Assembly: GCA_945885345.1 (NCBI GenBank)
Contig: CAMCYP010000016.1
Location: 1 to 64,000 of the forward strand
DNA length: 64,000 nucleotides
Direction of reading: 5' to 3'
From: Bordetella parapertussis
GTDB taxonomy: Bacteria; Pseudomonadota; Gammaproteobacteria; Burkholderiales; SG8-41
Below the pieces are notes generated by a model, which searched no databases, had not been told where the DNA came from, and worked only from the letters and a program-made list of their open reading frames with translations. The first letter of the stretch is position 1. Every line of letters begins with the position of its first letter. Below are positions 38,457 to 46,537 of this stretch, in pieces. A program made the position numbers and the translations under genes.

Positions 38457-41400
38457 TTACTGCACCAGCTCGCGCCAACTGGTACGCCGGCCCTGCGGAT
38501 CACCCGCAGGGATCGGCGCTTCAGCCGTCTGCTGTGACGCATCCGACGTTGTGGCGATCACCACCGTCCTGCCGTCGGGCAGCCTGACCACGTTGATACC
38601 CACAGCCAGTGATTCCGACAGTTTGCTGCCGAAGTTTGTCGAGCCAGCGATCTGCAGGCCGTTGCGGGCATCGAAGAAGTTCAGCCAGCTGTAGCCGCCG
38701 ATGTTGCAGGCGTTGTTTTGCGGCACGTTACTCGCGACAACCAGGGTGCCCAATTGCAGCTTCATGTCGACGTTGACCCGCTCGCCGCTGTCCGGCAGAT
38801 CGGCATACCAGCCGCCGTTGGTGGTGCAGTTGGTGACGCAGGTGATGCTGCGGCTTAGGCCGTCCCCGGCGTTGGTGACCGTCAACTGGCTGAGCGTGGA
38901 GCGGGGCGTGGCCACCGGGTAAGTGCCGGTGTCCTTGATGGCCCAGACCGTCTGGGTTTGCGTCGATGCCAGGTCGCTGGCGCCGATGTATTTGCCGGTG
39001 GACACGAACACGTGGGTGATCGGCGGGCTGCCGAATTCGGCCAGTTCCGGCTTGGTCGTAATCGCCTGCGGATTGTTGGAGGCATCAACCACCGTGGTCA
39101 GGAGGGTTGCAGTCTGCGCTGCGTTGACTTCAAAACGCCAGACATTACCGAGCAAGTCCACGCCATACAGGTGATCCACCGTATTGTTCACTGTGGTATC
39201 GAGCACGAAAGTGTTGATTTTGCCGAGGCCGCTGGGTGTGGTGGCGCTGCCGGTTCCGGTTGAGATCTTGTAAATGATCTGCCCGGTCAGCGCATTCAGC
39301 ACATACAGATAGCCGATGCCATCGCCGGTGGCAGCCGGGCTGCTGACGTTGTTGTAGCCCGAGGTCACAAACACCACCCAGCGGCCGTCGGCCAGTTTGC
39401 CGATCTGCGCGTTGCCGTAGCTGTTGCCGAGATGGCAGTCTGCCGACTGGCCGGTGACCGGTGACAGGCAGGTAGTGCTGTATTTGAATTCCCACAGGCC
39501 TTTGGGGTTGGCAGGGTCGGTGACATCCAGCGCATAGTAGCCTTTGCCTCCGCCATTGAGTCCGCCCACCAGGATGGTTTTCCAGCCGTAATTGGGGGCG
39601 GTCGGGCTGGCGGCCGAATCCAGAACATCGGCGATGGCCGGCGTACCGTCCACCGAGTAGGCGTGCAGTGTGCCGTAGTTGTTGTCAGCCAGCTTGTAGA
39701 GATTGGGCAGTACCGTGGTCGGGATGAATGCCCAGCGTTCCTCGCCGCCCAGCGGATCACTGGTGTTGGTGCCGGCATAGAAGGCATGCAGCATGCCGTC
39801 ATTGGCTGCGGCATACACCATCGGCGTACGCGTGGCGTTTGCCGATTTGAAGGCGGCGTAGTTGGCGTCCTGGTAATCGGCGAAGGGCGCCTTCGCGAAG
39901 ACCGGCTGCGCGTTGACGATGTCGCCCAGCACCGCGGTACGAGTACGGTAGAGATACTGGCTGTTGGCGTTAAACCCTTCCCGTCCGCGCTGGCCGCGCA
40001 GGAAGTTCACCATGTTGGCGCCTGCCGCCAGAGTGCGCTGATCGACCGACAACAGCGGCAGGATGCCGTTGGTCATGTCAGGGTACTGGCTGAGGAGTGC
40101 GACCTGCGTTGAGTTGAAATTGGCCTGCTCGGCAGCGTTGAGTCCGGTGGATGCAGTGCCAGTCGGGAGTTTTGAGGCATCACAGGCCTGGGTGTTCCAG
40201 GTGAAATCGACCAGGTTGTCGGTGGCGCCGGAGCGGAACAGCTTGATTGAACGGTTGTCGCAGGCGTCGCCGGTTTTGGCGTCCAGCTTGGCCCGGGCCG
40301 ACCATACCGGCGTGGTGCCGACGTTACCGGTGGTCAGGTCGATTTCCTTGGCTTCCAGTTCGCCGATCCATTCCAGCGTCTTGTAGCTGGCGGTGTAGGC
40401 AAAGTTGTCGCCGGCCACCGGCTCCAGGTTACTGGTCGCCGCTGCTGCCGCCGATGCGACGCGGGCGTTTACGCCAGCCAAGGCAGCAGTCAAGCCATCG
40501 ACCACTGTATCTGGATCAGCCGCGCTGAAGAACTGGCCACGGCCATTGACGGCGGCATGCCACAGGTCGTCCAGTGCGGTCGGGGAGTCCGCCGTCGGCG
40601 CCGGCCAGTTCAATGCACCCGAGCGCAGCGAGCCAAAGTCACCGGCACCGGTTTTGTAGTTGGACACATAGTTCAAAGTGCCGGAGAGACCCAGACCCAT
40701 GGTGAAGGTGGTCATGTGCTGGTGCTTGGCCTTGTCGTCCTCGGGGCCGGAGCCGCTGGACGGCACGTTATTGTCGGTGCCGACATCGGTACCCAGTGCG
40801 CCGAGAGAGCCGGGCGCACGCAGGTCGGTCAGGTAGTAATAGGCAGAGACGTCGCCCAGCGTTCCGGATGCGCCACCAATCGTCGATGTGCTGACCACAG
40901 GAGTGGAGTATTGGGGATTCGGGTTCTGCACGTTGCGCGTGTTGGTTGCGCAACTGGTCGAATAACTGGTCGAGGGGGAGCCTTGCTGGGCTTCAGGACC
41001 AGGAGTCGGTGATATGGGTGTGACAAGCGTGGTTCTGACTAACCGAATCCTGGTTTTATTTGAAGAGCAGTTGAATCGCGCTTTGATCTCTTCGCTTTTG
41101 ATGCGGGTGCTGCTGGTGGTGGTCACGGAGCCGTCGAACATTGGCCGTGGATTGGTGGAGATGTCGCTGTCGTGGTTGCCGATGGCGCTGCCATTGATTT
41201 GAATGCCGGCATTGCCGTTCCAGTAACCGTCCGTGGTCAGGATCGAGAAATTCTGTTGGCAAGAGTATTGCATCGGATCGCCGGTCATGCCGCTGTTGAT
41301 GCCGGTCTGGATGCCGGCAAAGTGCCGGCCGGCGCGCGACAGCGCTTCCCGCAGCGGCGTGGAGTTGCCCACCGTCTGCGAATAAAGTTTGCTGAACCAG

Positions 41401-42218
41401 TTGCTTTTCTGAGTCGCGTCGAAGTCGCCGATTTGCAGGTATTTGCTTGAAGAAACCGGGCTGCCGGGGTTGATGGTGATGAAGCCGACGCGGTAACCCG
41501 AACCGATGCTGACGAAGGCGCGCCCGGTCGCCGATTTCATCATCAGAATCCGGGTGCGATAGTAGGTATACCAGTTGGCGAAGTTCTGTCGCTCGTCCGT
41601 GCTGCCGGGACCGGAAGTGGCCGTGACCTGGACCTTGGTGAAGTTGTTCGGGGATGTGCCTGATGTCGTGTGCGGAAATGAAGACGATGCTGATTGCTGG
41701 CACTGGGAACTGGTCGGTGCGCTGGCGCCGTTCCATTTGTAATAATAGGCGGGTTGCGCGGTATCGGTGCCGTTGCCGCTGCTGGTCGTGTTGTCGTAGG
41801 CGATGTAACTTGTGCTCAGATTCAGCGTGCCGGTGGACGAATCGAAACCGTTGTAGCGGGCTGCAGTGAATGTGGCGTTTGCGAAATCCGTGCCATCGGC
41901 ATTTTTCGGCGGCACATAGACCGTCGCCGGGTTGTAATACATGGAGTTGCACCGATAGTTCTTGTAACCGGCAAGGCTGGCCCAGTTGTCGATCGAGTCG
42001 GGCATATGACCCCAGGCCATACTGCCCGAATTGTCGAGCGTAAACAGGATGTTGGGCTTGACCACGGTGGTCGAGCTGCTGGCCAGCGGTACCGAGGCAA
42101 TGTCGGTGAGGGCCGCAAGTGCGGGCAGTGGCGCTGCAAACAGCAGCATTGCCATCAACAGGCTGCACGTAGTGCGACTATCCGCAGTCTGGAGTCCGGT
42201 TTTGGAGCGGGAGTTCAT
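38457..42218 (-). CDS. pilY1: Type IV pilus tip / assembly protein PilY1 (PilC)
   Basis: The 1253-residue protein has a signal peptide and an N-terminal von Willebrand A-like region starting PNILFTLDNSGSMAWG (about 54-69), with the metal-site DxSxS pattern. Its C-terminal beta-propeller PilY1 domain is recognised by VYAAANDGMLHAFYAG (about 806), YALDVTDPANPKGLWEF and the VDLLGNVWRFEV segment. PilY1 sits at the pilus tip, helps adhesion and counters retraction. The middle region is rich in Ser, Thr and Cys. It follows pilX after 37 bases in the pilE-fimT-pilV-pilW-pilX-pilY1 order. pilY2 is absent. Confidence 0.92.
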   Translation of the reverse strand: MNSRSKTGLQTADSRTTCSLLMAMLLFAAPLPALAALTDIASVPLASSSTTVVKPNILFTLDNSGSMAWGHMPDSIDNWASLAGYKNYRCNSMYYNPATVYVPPKNADGTDFANATFTAARYNGFDSSTGTLNLSTSYIAYDNTTSSGNGTDTAQPAYYYKWNGASAPTSSQCQQSASSSFPHTTSGTSPNNFTKVQVTATSGPGSTDERQNFANWYTYYRTRILMMKSATGRAFVSIGSGYRVGFITINPGSPVSSSKYLQIGDFDATQKSNWFSKLYSQTVGNSTPLREALSRAGRHFAGIQTGINSGMTGDPMQYSCQQNFSILTTDGYWNGNAGIQINGSAIGNHDSDISTNPRPMFDGSVTTTSSTRIKSEEIKARFNCSSNKTRIRLVRTTLVTPISPTPGPEAQQGSPSTSYSTSCATNTRNVQNPNPQYSTPVVSTSTIGGASGTLGDVSAYYYLTDLRAPGSLGALGTDVGTDNNVPSSGSGPEDDKAKHQHMTTFTMGLGLSGTLNYVSNYKTGAGDFGSLRSGALNWPAPTADSPTALDDLWHAAVNGRGQFFSAADPDTVVDGLTAALAGVNARVASAAAAATSNLEPVAGDNFAYTASYKTLEWIGELEAKEIDLTTGNVGTTPVWSARAKLDAKTGDACDNRSIKLFRSGATDNLVDFTWNTQACDASKLPTGTASTGLNAAEQANFNSTQVALLSQYPDMTNGILPLLSVDQRTLAAGANMVNFLRGQRGREGFNANSQYLYRTRTAVLGDIVNAQPVFAKAPFADYQDANYAAFKSANATRTPMVYAAANDGMLHAFYAGTNTSDPLGGEERWAFIPTTVLPNLYKLADNNYGTLHAYSVDGTPAIADVLDSAASPTAPNYGWKTILVGGLNGGGKGYYALDVTDPANPKGLWEFKYSTTCLSPVTGQSADCHLGNSYGNAQIGKLADGRWVVFVTSGYNNVSSPAATGDGIGYLYVLNALTGQIIYKISTGTGSATTPSGLGKINTFVLDTTVNNTVDHLYGVDLLGNVWRFEVNAAQTATLLTTVVDASNNPQAITTKPELAEFGSPPITHVFVSTGKYIGASDLASTQTQTVWAIKDTGTYPVATPRSTLSQLTVTNAGDGLSRSITCVTNCTTNGGWYADLPDSGERVNVDMKLQLGTLVVASNVPQNNACNIGGYSWLNFFDARNGLQIAGSTNFGSKLSESLAVGINVVRLPDGRTVVIATTSDASQQTAEAPIPAGDPQGRRTSWRELVQ

Positions 42219-42255
42219 GGTGTTCTCCGGTATCGATCGGGCACAGGCCCGATCG

Positions 42256-42813
42256 TTAGTACATGATCGATTGGGTGTACGAAACGGTATTGCGCGGGCC
42301 GACGGCGCGCGAAGTGATGCGGTAGTAGACGTAGGTGGTGCCGCTCAGCGGCAGCACACCGTAACTGCCGCCGCTACGACTGCTGCTGCCGCCAGCGACG
42401 CTCAGCGTCAGGCACTGCTGGTTGGGGGCGTTATTGCCGGCATTGGGCAGGCTGCACAGGCGATGCACGACATATTGCGTTGTGAAGCCGGCGCTGTCAG
42501 CGGAGGTCGGTGTGCTGCCCAGGGTGTCCCAGTTGAAGGTCGTGGCGTCGAAGCGCTCGTCCCAGCTCGATACATAGGCACGGGTCTGGGTGGTATTCAG
42601 CACCGTCGGCGTCTGGTTCATCAGCCAGATGCGGCCACCTTCGATGCCCGCATCCGAAGAGGTCACGGCACCGCGCTGGATGGCAATGTTGCCGGCGATC
42701 AGCACACCGGTGCCGATGGAGCGCCACAGGGCGACACCGGCCAGCGACATGGCGACCAGTACGATCAGCGCGATGAACAGTACGACGCCGCTTTGTTTTT
42801 TGGTGGAATTCAT
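42256..42813 (-). CDS. pilX: Minor pilin PilX
   Basis: The 185-residue protein has an N-terminal class III-like helix MNSTKKQSGVVLFIALIVLV with Gly before the hydrophobic run. The following segment AGVALWRSIGTGVLIAGNIA matches the PilX N-terminal domain, in which the usual Glu5 is missing (GVVLFIAL instead of GFTLIEL), as in other PilX proteins. PilX is one of the minor pilins that prime pilus assembly and join PilY1 to the tip. It lies between pilW and pilY1. The C-terminal part is poorly conserved. Confidence 0.88.
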   Translation of the reverse strand: MNSTKKQSGVVLFIALIVLVAMSLAGVALWRSIGTGVLIAGNIAIQRGAVTSSDAGIEGGRIWLMNQTPTVLNTTQTRAYVSSWDERFDATTFNWDTLGSTPTSADSAGFTTQYVVHRLCSLPNAGNNAPNQQCLTLSVAGGSSSRSGGSYGVLPLSGTTYVYYRITSRAVGPRNTVSYTQSIMY

Positions 42814-42837
42814 CAGTGGATCCTCGGTCTGGTTCTT

Positions 42838-44019
42838 TTATGGGCGAATCTGTGCGCCCCACAACATGTTGCGCAGGGGGATCAGGGTTTCGTACACGCG
42901 ATAGCGGTAATTGCGCCAGTTGTTGGCGGGGTCGGTCGGATTGCTGGTGCTGACCGATCCATCTAGATTGGTGATCACGAACTGGCCACCGGTCCAGGAA
43001 GGTACTGTCGAGGTAACTGCGGTTTTTTCAAATTGCCCGGATCGCACCAGCAGGGACAGCCTGACGGCCAGAACATTGGCCCATTGCGTTACCGCAACCG
43101 GATCCGTGGTGGTCCATTCACTGTTGTCTATACGCCCGTTATTGTCGGCATCGATGCCGTATTGGGCCTGCAGCGTAATGACGTTGTCGGCGACCTCGAC
43201 CGGATCGTTGATATTGTCGCCATTGGTGTCCTGGTAGAGCAGGTCGTTGGTGACCTGGAGTTTTTGCGTGGTCTGGTTGACAGTCCAGATATTGCGGCGC
43301 GGGCCGTTGCCCAGATTGAATATGTAACCCGCGGTGAAGCTGACCGGCGGCGCCAGATTGTTGAAGCGCGCGATGCGCGAGCTGACCGAGGTGCTGCCGT
43401 CCGGCAGATAGGTCGTGTAATTGTAAGAACCCTGGTTGTGGCGCACGGTCAGTGCGTCGGCGTCAGAGACGTCAGTGATTTCGGCGGTCATGCATTGCAG
43501 GGTCGGCGTTACCCTGCCGATCAGCACGTAATCCCGCGGAGAAATGCCGGCACGGCCGCGGGTTTTCTTGGAGGTGTCGGTGGATTCGGTAAACACATGT
43601 GAGGCCGGGAACGTGCCTCCGTTGCCACGCAGTACGATGACGGTGTCGGACGCGGCGCCTGCGCCCTGGATGATTTGCACCGGAGTCAGGGTGTAGGTAA
43701 AGGCCGGCGTCGGACGCCCGGTGTCATAGGCGTTGACTGTGCAGCCCATCACCGGGGTGATCCCCGTATCGTAACCTGCCGAAGAAAAGCCATAACCGCC
43801 TTCACGGACATCGCGTTCGATGGATGTCAGTCCGATCACGCCGGAGACCTGCACGTCGCTGCCCGCCGTGGCGCTACGTTTGCGCGCTTCCGAGGTCGCG
43901 AGCATCTGGAAAATCACGATGATGCCGATCATGCCGATCAGCACGCCCACCATGATTTCGACCAAACTGAGGCCGGCCTGTGCCGGACGCGGCTCGCGTT
44001 TGCCGGGTTCAGAATACAT
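42838..44019 (-). CDS. pilW: Minor pilin PilW
   Basis: The 393-residue protein has a prepilin leader ending in QAG, then LSLVEIMVGVLIGMIGIIVIFQM (Glu5 kept), followed by a large variable globular domain. This matches PilW, the largest of the minor pilins, which joins the PilV-PilX-FimU-PilY1 initiation complex. Position between pilV and pilX, and the size, support the call. Its 5' end overlaps pilV by 11 bases, suggesting coupled translation. Confidence 0.9.
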   Translation of the reverse strand: MYSEPGKREPRPAQAGLSLVEIMVGVLIGMIGIIVIFQMLATSEARKRSATAGSDVQVSGVIGLTSIERDVREGGYGFSSAGYDTGITPVMGCTVNAYDTGRPTPAFTYTLTPVQIIQGAGAASDTVIVLRGNGGTFPASHVFTESTDTSKKTRGRAGISPRDYVLIGRVTPTLQCMTAEITDVSDADALTVRHNQGSYNYTTYLPDGSTSVSSRIARFNNLAPPVSFTAGYIFNLGNGPRRNIWTVNQTTQKLQVTNDLLYQDTNGDNINDPVEVADNVITLQAQYGIDADNNGRIDNSEWTTTDPVAVTQWANVLAVRLSLLVRSGQFEKTAVTSTVPSWTGGQFVITNLDGSVSTSNPTDPANNWRNYRYRVYETLIPLRNMLWGAQIRP

Positions 44020-44506
44020 ACGAAATCACCTGGTGTTTGCGCGACCGTGCATCCTGCGGCGCTTTCCAGCAGATGGTGACGGTCACTCGGTTGAGGTCGG
44101 CGGTCGAGACCAGGACTTGCTGCATGGCCGCAGTTGCTCCGATCAGCCCTGTTGATGTGTCAGTCACTGCGCTGACCCAGCCGCTGAGGACCGTATTGGT
44201 GCCGTCCGCCGCGCCGCCGGAAAAAGCACAGTCGGTGCCGCTGGTATTCAGCTGGAAATTATTCAGCGATGTGGTCAGGTTGGCGGTGGAGGAGCGGTCT
44301 ACGCCCATCCAGATGTCGGAAATGATCTGGTTGGCGAACGCTGCGGCCTCGGCGCGGCTCTTGGCATCCGCGCTGGCGGAAAAGGCCGCCGCCTGCATGC
44401 CGACCATGGCCAGGATGCCGACGGAAAAAATCAGGATCCCGATCAGGGCTTCCAGCAGCATGACGCCCTGTTGCCGGCGCAGGAGCGGTGGGAGTGATGG
44501 TTTCAT
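44009..44506 (-). CDS. pilV: Minor pilin PilV
   Basis: The 165-residue protein has a basic leader (MKPSLPPLLRRQQG) and the prepilin helix VMLLEALIGILIFSVGILAMVGMQ, with Glu at position 5 after the cleavage site. The length and the AEAAAFANQIISDIW segment fit PilV. The start at 44506 is chosen because the longer frame to 44596 overlaps fimT and adds no leader-like sequence. It overlaps pilW by 11 bases and starts 10 bases after fimT. Confidence 0.88.
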   Translation of the reverse strand: MKPSLPPLLRRQQGVMLLEALIGILIFSVGILAMVGMQAAAFSASADAKSRAEAAAFANQIISDIWMGVDRSSTANLTTSLNNFQLNTSGTDCAFSGGAADGTNTVLSGWVSAVTDTSTGLIGATAAMQQVLVSTADLNRVTVTICWKAPQDARSRKHQVISYVF

Positions 44507-44516
44507 GGATTTGGTC

Positions 44517-45125
44517 CTAACAGGCGCGCGTGTCGCCGGCAGCGGTGATTTTGGGGTCACAGATGCGAATCTGGCCACCGGGCGATACATTGACATTCAG
44601 GCAGCGCATCGGCCCCTGGGTTCCCACGGTGTCACAGGCTCCTGCGGAGGGATAAGTGACCTGGAAAGAAATGGACTGGGCACTGTTCATGGCGCCGAAA
44701 CCGGTGAAAGCGACGGTGCCGTCGAAAATTCCTGCAGTCACCGCGGTCACCGTTACGCCCGGGGTGCCGGTTTTCCCCGAGCCTTCGGCGCCCAATTTAC
44801 CCTCGACGAAATCATAGGAGTTGGTTGATGGAATCCATGCTCTTACAACCCAGTTGGCGCCGGTGGTCGAAGCCGTCATGGCGTTGACCAAGGGGGCGAT
44901 GGGCTCGTCGTCGGTGAATACCAGTTCCACGCGGGAGTTGCGCTTGACCGCTTCAGCCCGCGCCAGATTGAGGCCGTTATTGATACCTTCGGCGGTCGTG
45001 CGCAGCCTTGCATTGGAAAGGAATGTCGCGTATTGCGGGATGCCCAATGCCATCAGCATGGCCAGTATGGCCATGCCAACAATCAATTCGATCAGGCTGA
45101 ATCCTTTGTGTGTGCGGTTTAGCAT
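44517..45125 (-). CDS. Minor pilin FimT/FimU (GspH family)
   Basis: The 202-residue protein begins MLNRTHKGFSLIELIVGMAI, a short leader with the G/FSLIEL cleavage site. It has the GspH/FimT signature NARLRTTAEGINNGLNLARAEAVKRN (about 34-60, split here). A Cys pair near the C-terminus (CDPK and RAC) may form a disulfide. FimT/FimU joins the minor-pilin priming complex; FimT relatives can also bind DNA for natural transformation. Its 5' end overlaps pilE by seven bases. The choice between FimT and FimU cannot be made safely. Confidence 0.85.
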   Translation of the reverse strand: MLNRTHKGFSLIELIVGMAILAMLMALGIPQYATFLSNARLRTTAEGINNGLNLARAEAVKRNSRVELVFTDDEPIAPLVNAMTASTTGANWVVRAWIPSTNSYDFVEGKLGAEGSGKTGTPGVTVTAVTAGIFDGTVAFTGFGAMNSAQSISFQVTYPSAGACDTVGTQGPMRCLNVNVSPGGQIRICDPKITAAGDTRAC

Positions 45126-45574
45126 CCGCCGCCCTTGTTGGTGACCCAGCAGCTTGTGCCGGCGCCGCTCCAGCCGTCCTTCACACCGGTTGTTGCGCGG
45201 GAATTAGCCTGATCAATGGTAAAGACGAAACCATCCGTGCCCTGGGCGACGATGCCTGTGGCGGTAACAGTAAAGGTGGTGCTGGCCAGGTTGGAGCAGG
45301 CGTAGGTGAAGTAGCGGCCGGTGGGCGTTGCGGCAATCGAACCCGCTGCGCAAGCGTTGACATAAGTACGGTTGTCCTGAAAGTACTGTTCCATTTTTAC
45401 CCGCTGATCGGACAGCGTGGCGGTGGCTTCGGCGAGCTTGCTGCGGGTCACGTAATCCCCGTATTGCGGAACGGCAATCGCGGCAATGACGCCAATGATG
45501 GCGACCACGATCAGCAACTCGATCAGGGTAAAACCGTGTCCGAACTTCAGGTTAGAGCCGCGTGCGAGCTTCAT
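45119..45574 (-). CDS. pilE: Type IV pilin PilE-like, first gene of the minor-pilin operon
   Basis: The 151-residue protein has a charged leader (MKLARGSNLKFGHG) and the canonical prepilin helix FTLIELLIVVAIIGVIAAIAV. The PQYGDYVTRSKLAEA segment follows, and a C-terminal disulfide region ends in WVTNKGGGC. It fits PilE of the minor-pilin cluster, although ComP-like competence pilins look similar. AAAAAGGAG precedes the ATG at 45574, so the longer frame to 45652 is rejected. The gene leads the operon, unlike in Pseudomonas, where pilE is last. About 220 bases separate it from the divergent irr-like gene. Confidence 0.87.
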   Translation of the reverse strand: MKLARGSNLKFGHGFTLIELLIVVAIIGVIAAIAVPQYGDYVTRSKLAEATATLSDQRVKMEQYFQDNRTYVNACAAGSIAATPTGRYFTYACSNLASTTFTVTATGIVAQGTDGFVFTIDQANSRATTGVKDGWSGAGTSCWVTNKGGGC

Positions 45575-45754
45575 GGAAACTCCTTTTTGGTGAGAGAAGG
45601 TTAAAGGGGATTTTACGCCGCCGCCACGGCTTCCCGATGAGTGGTTATCCAATCGGCATAGGCGGTTATGGCAGGGCAGGAAGCGTGGAATTGCTCACGG
45701 TCTGGTGCGGATCCGCGCGCTGTTACGCACGGCTGGCAGTCGTGCCGCTAGGGA

Positions 45755-45784
45755 TTAGACAAAGTCCAATCTTTGGCTTAGAAT
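45755..45784 (+). promoter_or_regulatory. Promoter of the Irr-like regulator gene
   Basis: TTAGAC (45755-45760) and TAGAAT (45779-45784) are 18 bases apart. Within it, AAAGTCCAATCTTT (45761-45774) is a loose inverted repeat and could be an autoregulatory site. Confidence 0.45.
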
Positions 45785-45792
45785 AAACTTCA

Positions 45793-46209
45793 ATGAAAGC
45801 AATGTCTTACAGTCGCCACGAATTGATCGCCCTGTTGCGCAAGCACGGCATTGCGCCTACGCATCAACGACTGGAAATTGCCAATGTACTGTTCAGTCGC
45901 GGCGAACATCTGGCTGCAGACCGCATTCTGACCCTGGTCAATGAGCGTCATGCCGAAACGTCGAAGGCGACGGTCTACAACACGCTGAACCTGTTCCGCG
46001 ACTGCGGCCTGATCCGCGAGGTCATCGTCGATCCGAAGCGGGTGTTCTACGATCCCAATACGCAAGCGCATCATCATCTCTACAACCTCGACACCGGCGA
46101 AATCACCGACATTCCCGCTGACGATCTTGCTGTCAGCGGTCTGCCGGAATTGCCCCCGGGCATGGTGACCGAGGGCGTCGACATCGTCGTTCGCATCCGC
46201 GCGTTTTGA
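45793..46209 (+). CDS. Fur-family regulator, Irr-like
   Basis: The 138-residue protein has the Fur winged-helix domain, with APTHQRLEIANVLFSRGEHLAADRI (about 21-45, split) and SKATVYNTLNLFRDCGLI (about 57-74), and a short dimerisation domain with AHHHLYNLDTGEITDIP. It has only one Cys in the DNA-binding part (FRDCG) and none in the C-terminal half, so the CxxC structural zinc sites of typical Fur and PerR are absent. The end DIVVRIRAF and the HHH metal motif resemble Irr-type regulators, which sense haem or iron. It is divergent from pilE; the target genes are unknown. Confidence 0.85.
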   Translation: MKAMSYSRHELIALLRKHGIAPTHQRLEIANVLFSRGEHLAADRILTLVNERHAETSKATVYNTLNLFRDCGLIREVIVDPKRVFYDPNTQAHHHLYNLDTGEITDIPADDLAVSGLPELPPGMVTEGVDIVVRIRAF

Positions 46210-46242
46210 CCAGGTGTTTGCTGTAAAATGCGGCCTCCCCGG

Positions 46243-46280
46243 GCTGACGTAGCTCAGTTGGTAGAGCAACTGATTCGTAA
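46243..46280 (+). pseudogene. 5' half of a tRNA-Thr gene, broken after the anticodon loop
   Basis: The 38 bases match the 5' acceptor strand, D arm and anticodon-loop part of tRNA-Thr(CGT), including GTAGCTCAGTTGGTAGAGCA and the loop TTCGTAA. After the loop the sequence continues ATTAAAAG, which cannot complete the anticodon stem, and the T arm and CCA end are missing. The intact tRNA-Thr gene begins 52 bases later. It is a remnant rather than a working gene. Confidence 0.75.
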
Positions 46281-46332
46281 ATTAAAAGACGCCGGTTGCC
46301 TAAAGATTTTAAGTAGGCAGTTTCTGGGAAAT

Positions 46333-46408
46333 GCCGGTGTAGCTCAGTTGGTAGAGCAGCGCATTCGTAATGCGAAGGTCGTAGGTTCGACTCCTATCTC
46401 CGGCACCA
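46333..46408 (+). tRNA. tRNA-Thr (anticodon CGT)
   Basis: The 76-base sequence folds into a full cloverleaf. GCCGGTG (46333-46339) would pair with a CTCCGGC-type 3' acceptor strand, the D loop is normal, the anticodon stem GCGCA/TGCGA frames loop TTCGTAA (anticodon CGT), and the T arm GTAGGTTCGACTCCTAT is present. The 3' CCA is encoded. It decodes ACG. A strong terminator follows. Confidence 0.93.
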
Positions 46409-46413
46409 ATTCG

Positions 46414-46441
46414 AAAGACGGTCCTCGCGACCGTCTTTTTT
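46414..46441 (+). terminator. Terminator after tRNA-Thr
   Basis: AGACGGTC (46416-46423) pairs with GACCGTCT (46429-46436) over a five-base loop, followed by a run of T. It begins six bases after the tRNA CCA. Confidence 0.85.
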
Positions 46442-46451
46442 CGTGCTGTAA

Positions 46452-46490
46452 AAATGCATTGCGCCAGTGATTGAAAATCACCAGCGCAAT
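46452..46490 (-). terminator. Terminator-like hairpin after the SDR gene
   Basis: On the minus strand, ATTGCGC (46484-46490) pairs with GCGCAAT (46458-46464), with an inner GTGAT/ATCAC stem. GCATTTTTA follows, so it fits as an intrinsic terminator for the SDR gene about 50 bases past its stop. A smaller GGGGT/ACCCC hairpin (46505-46519) lies between. Confidence 0.6.
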
Positions 46491-46537
46491 TGGACCTGCC
46501 TTGAGGGGTCTTATACCCCGTTGTTTTTATTTGTAAA

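Noticed and set aside
46297..46319. Terminator between the tRNA fragment and tRNA-Thr
   Set aside because: TGCCTA/TAGGCA pairs over a long A/T loop but no T-run follows.
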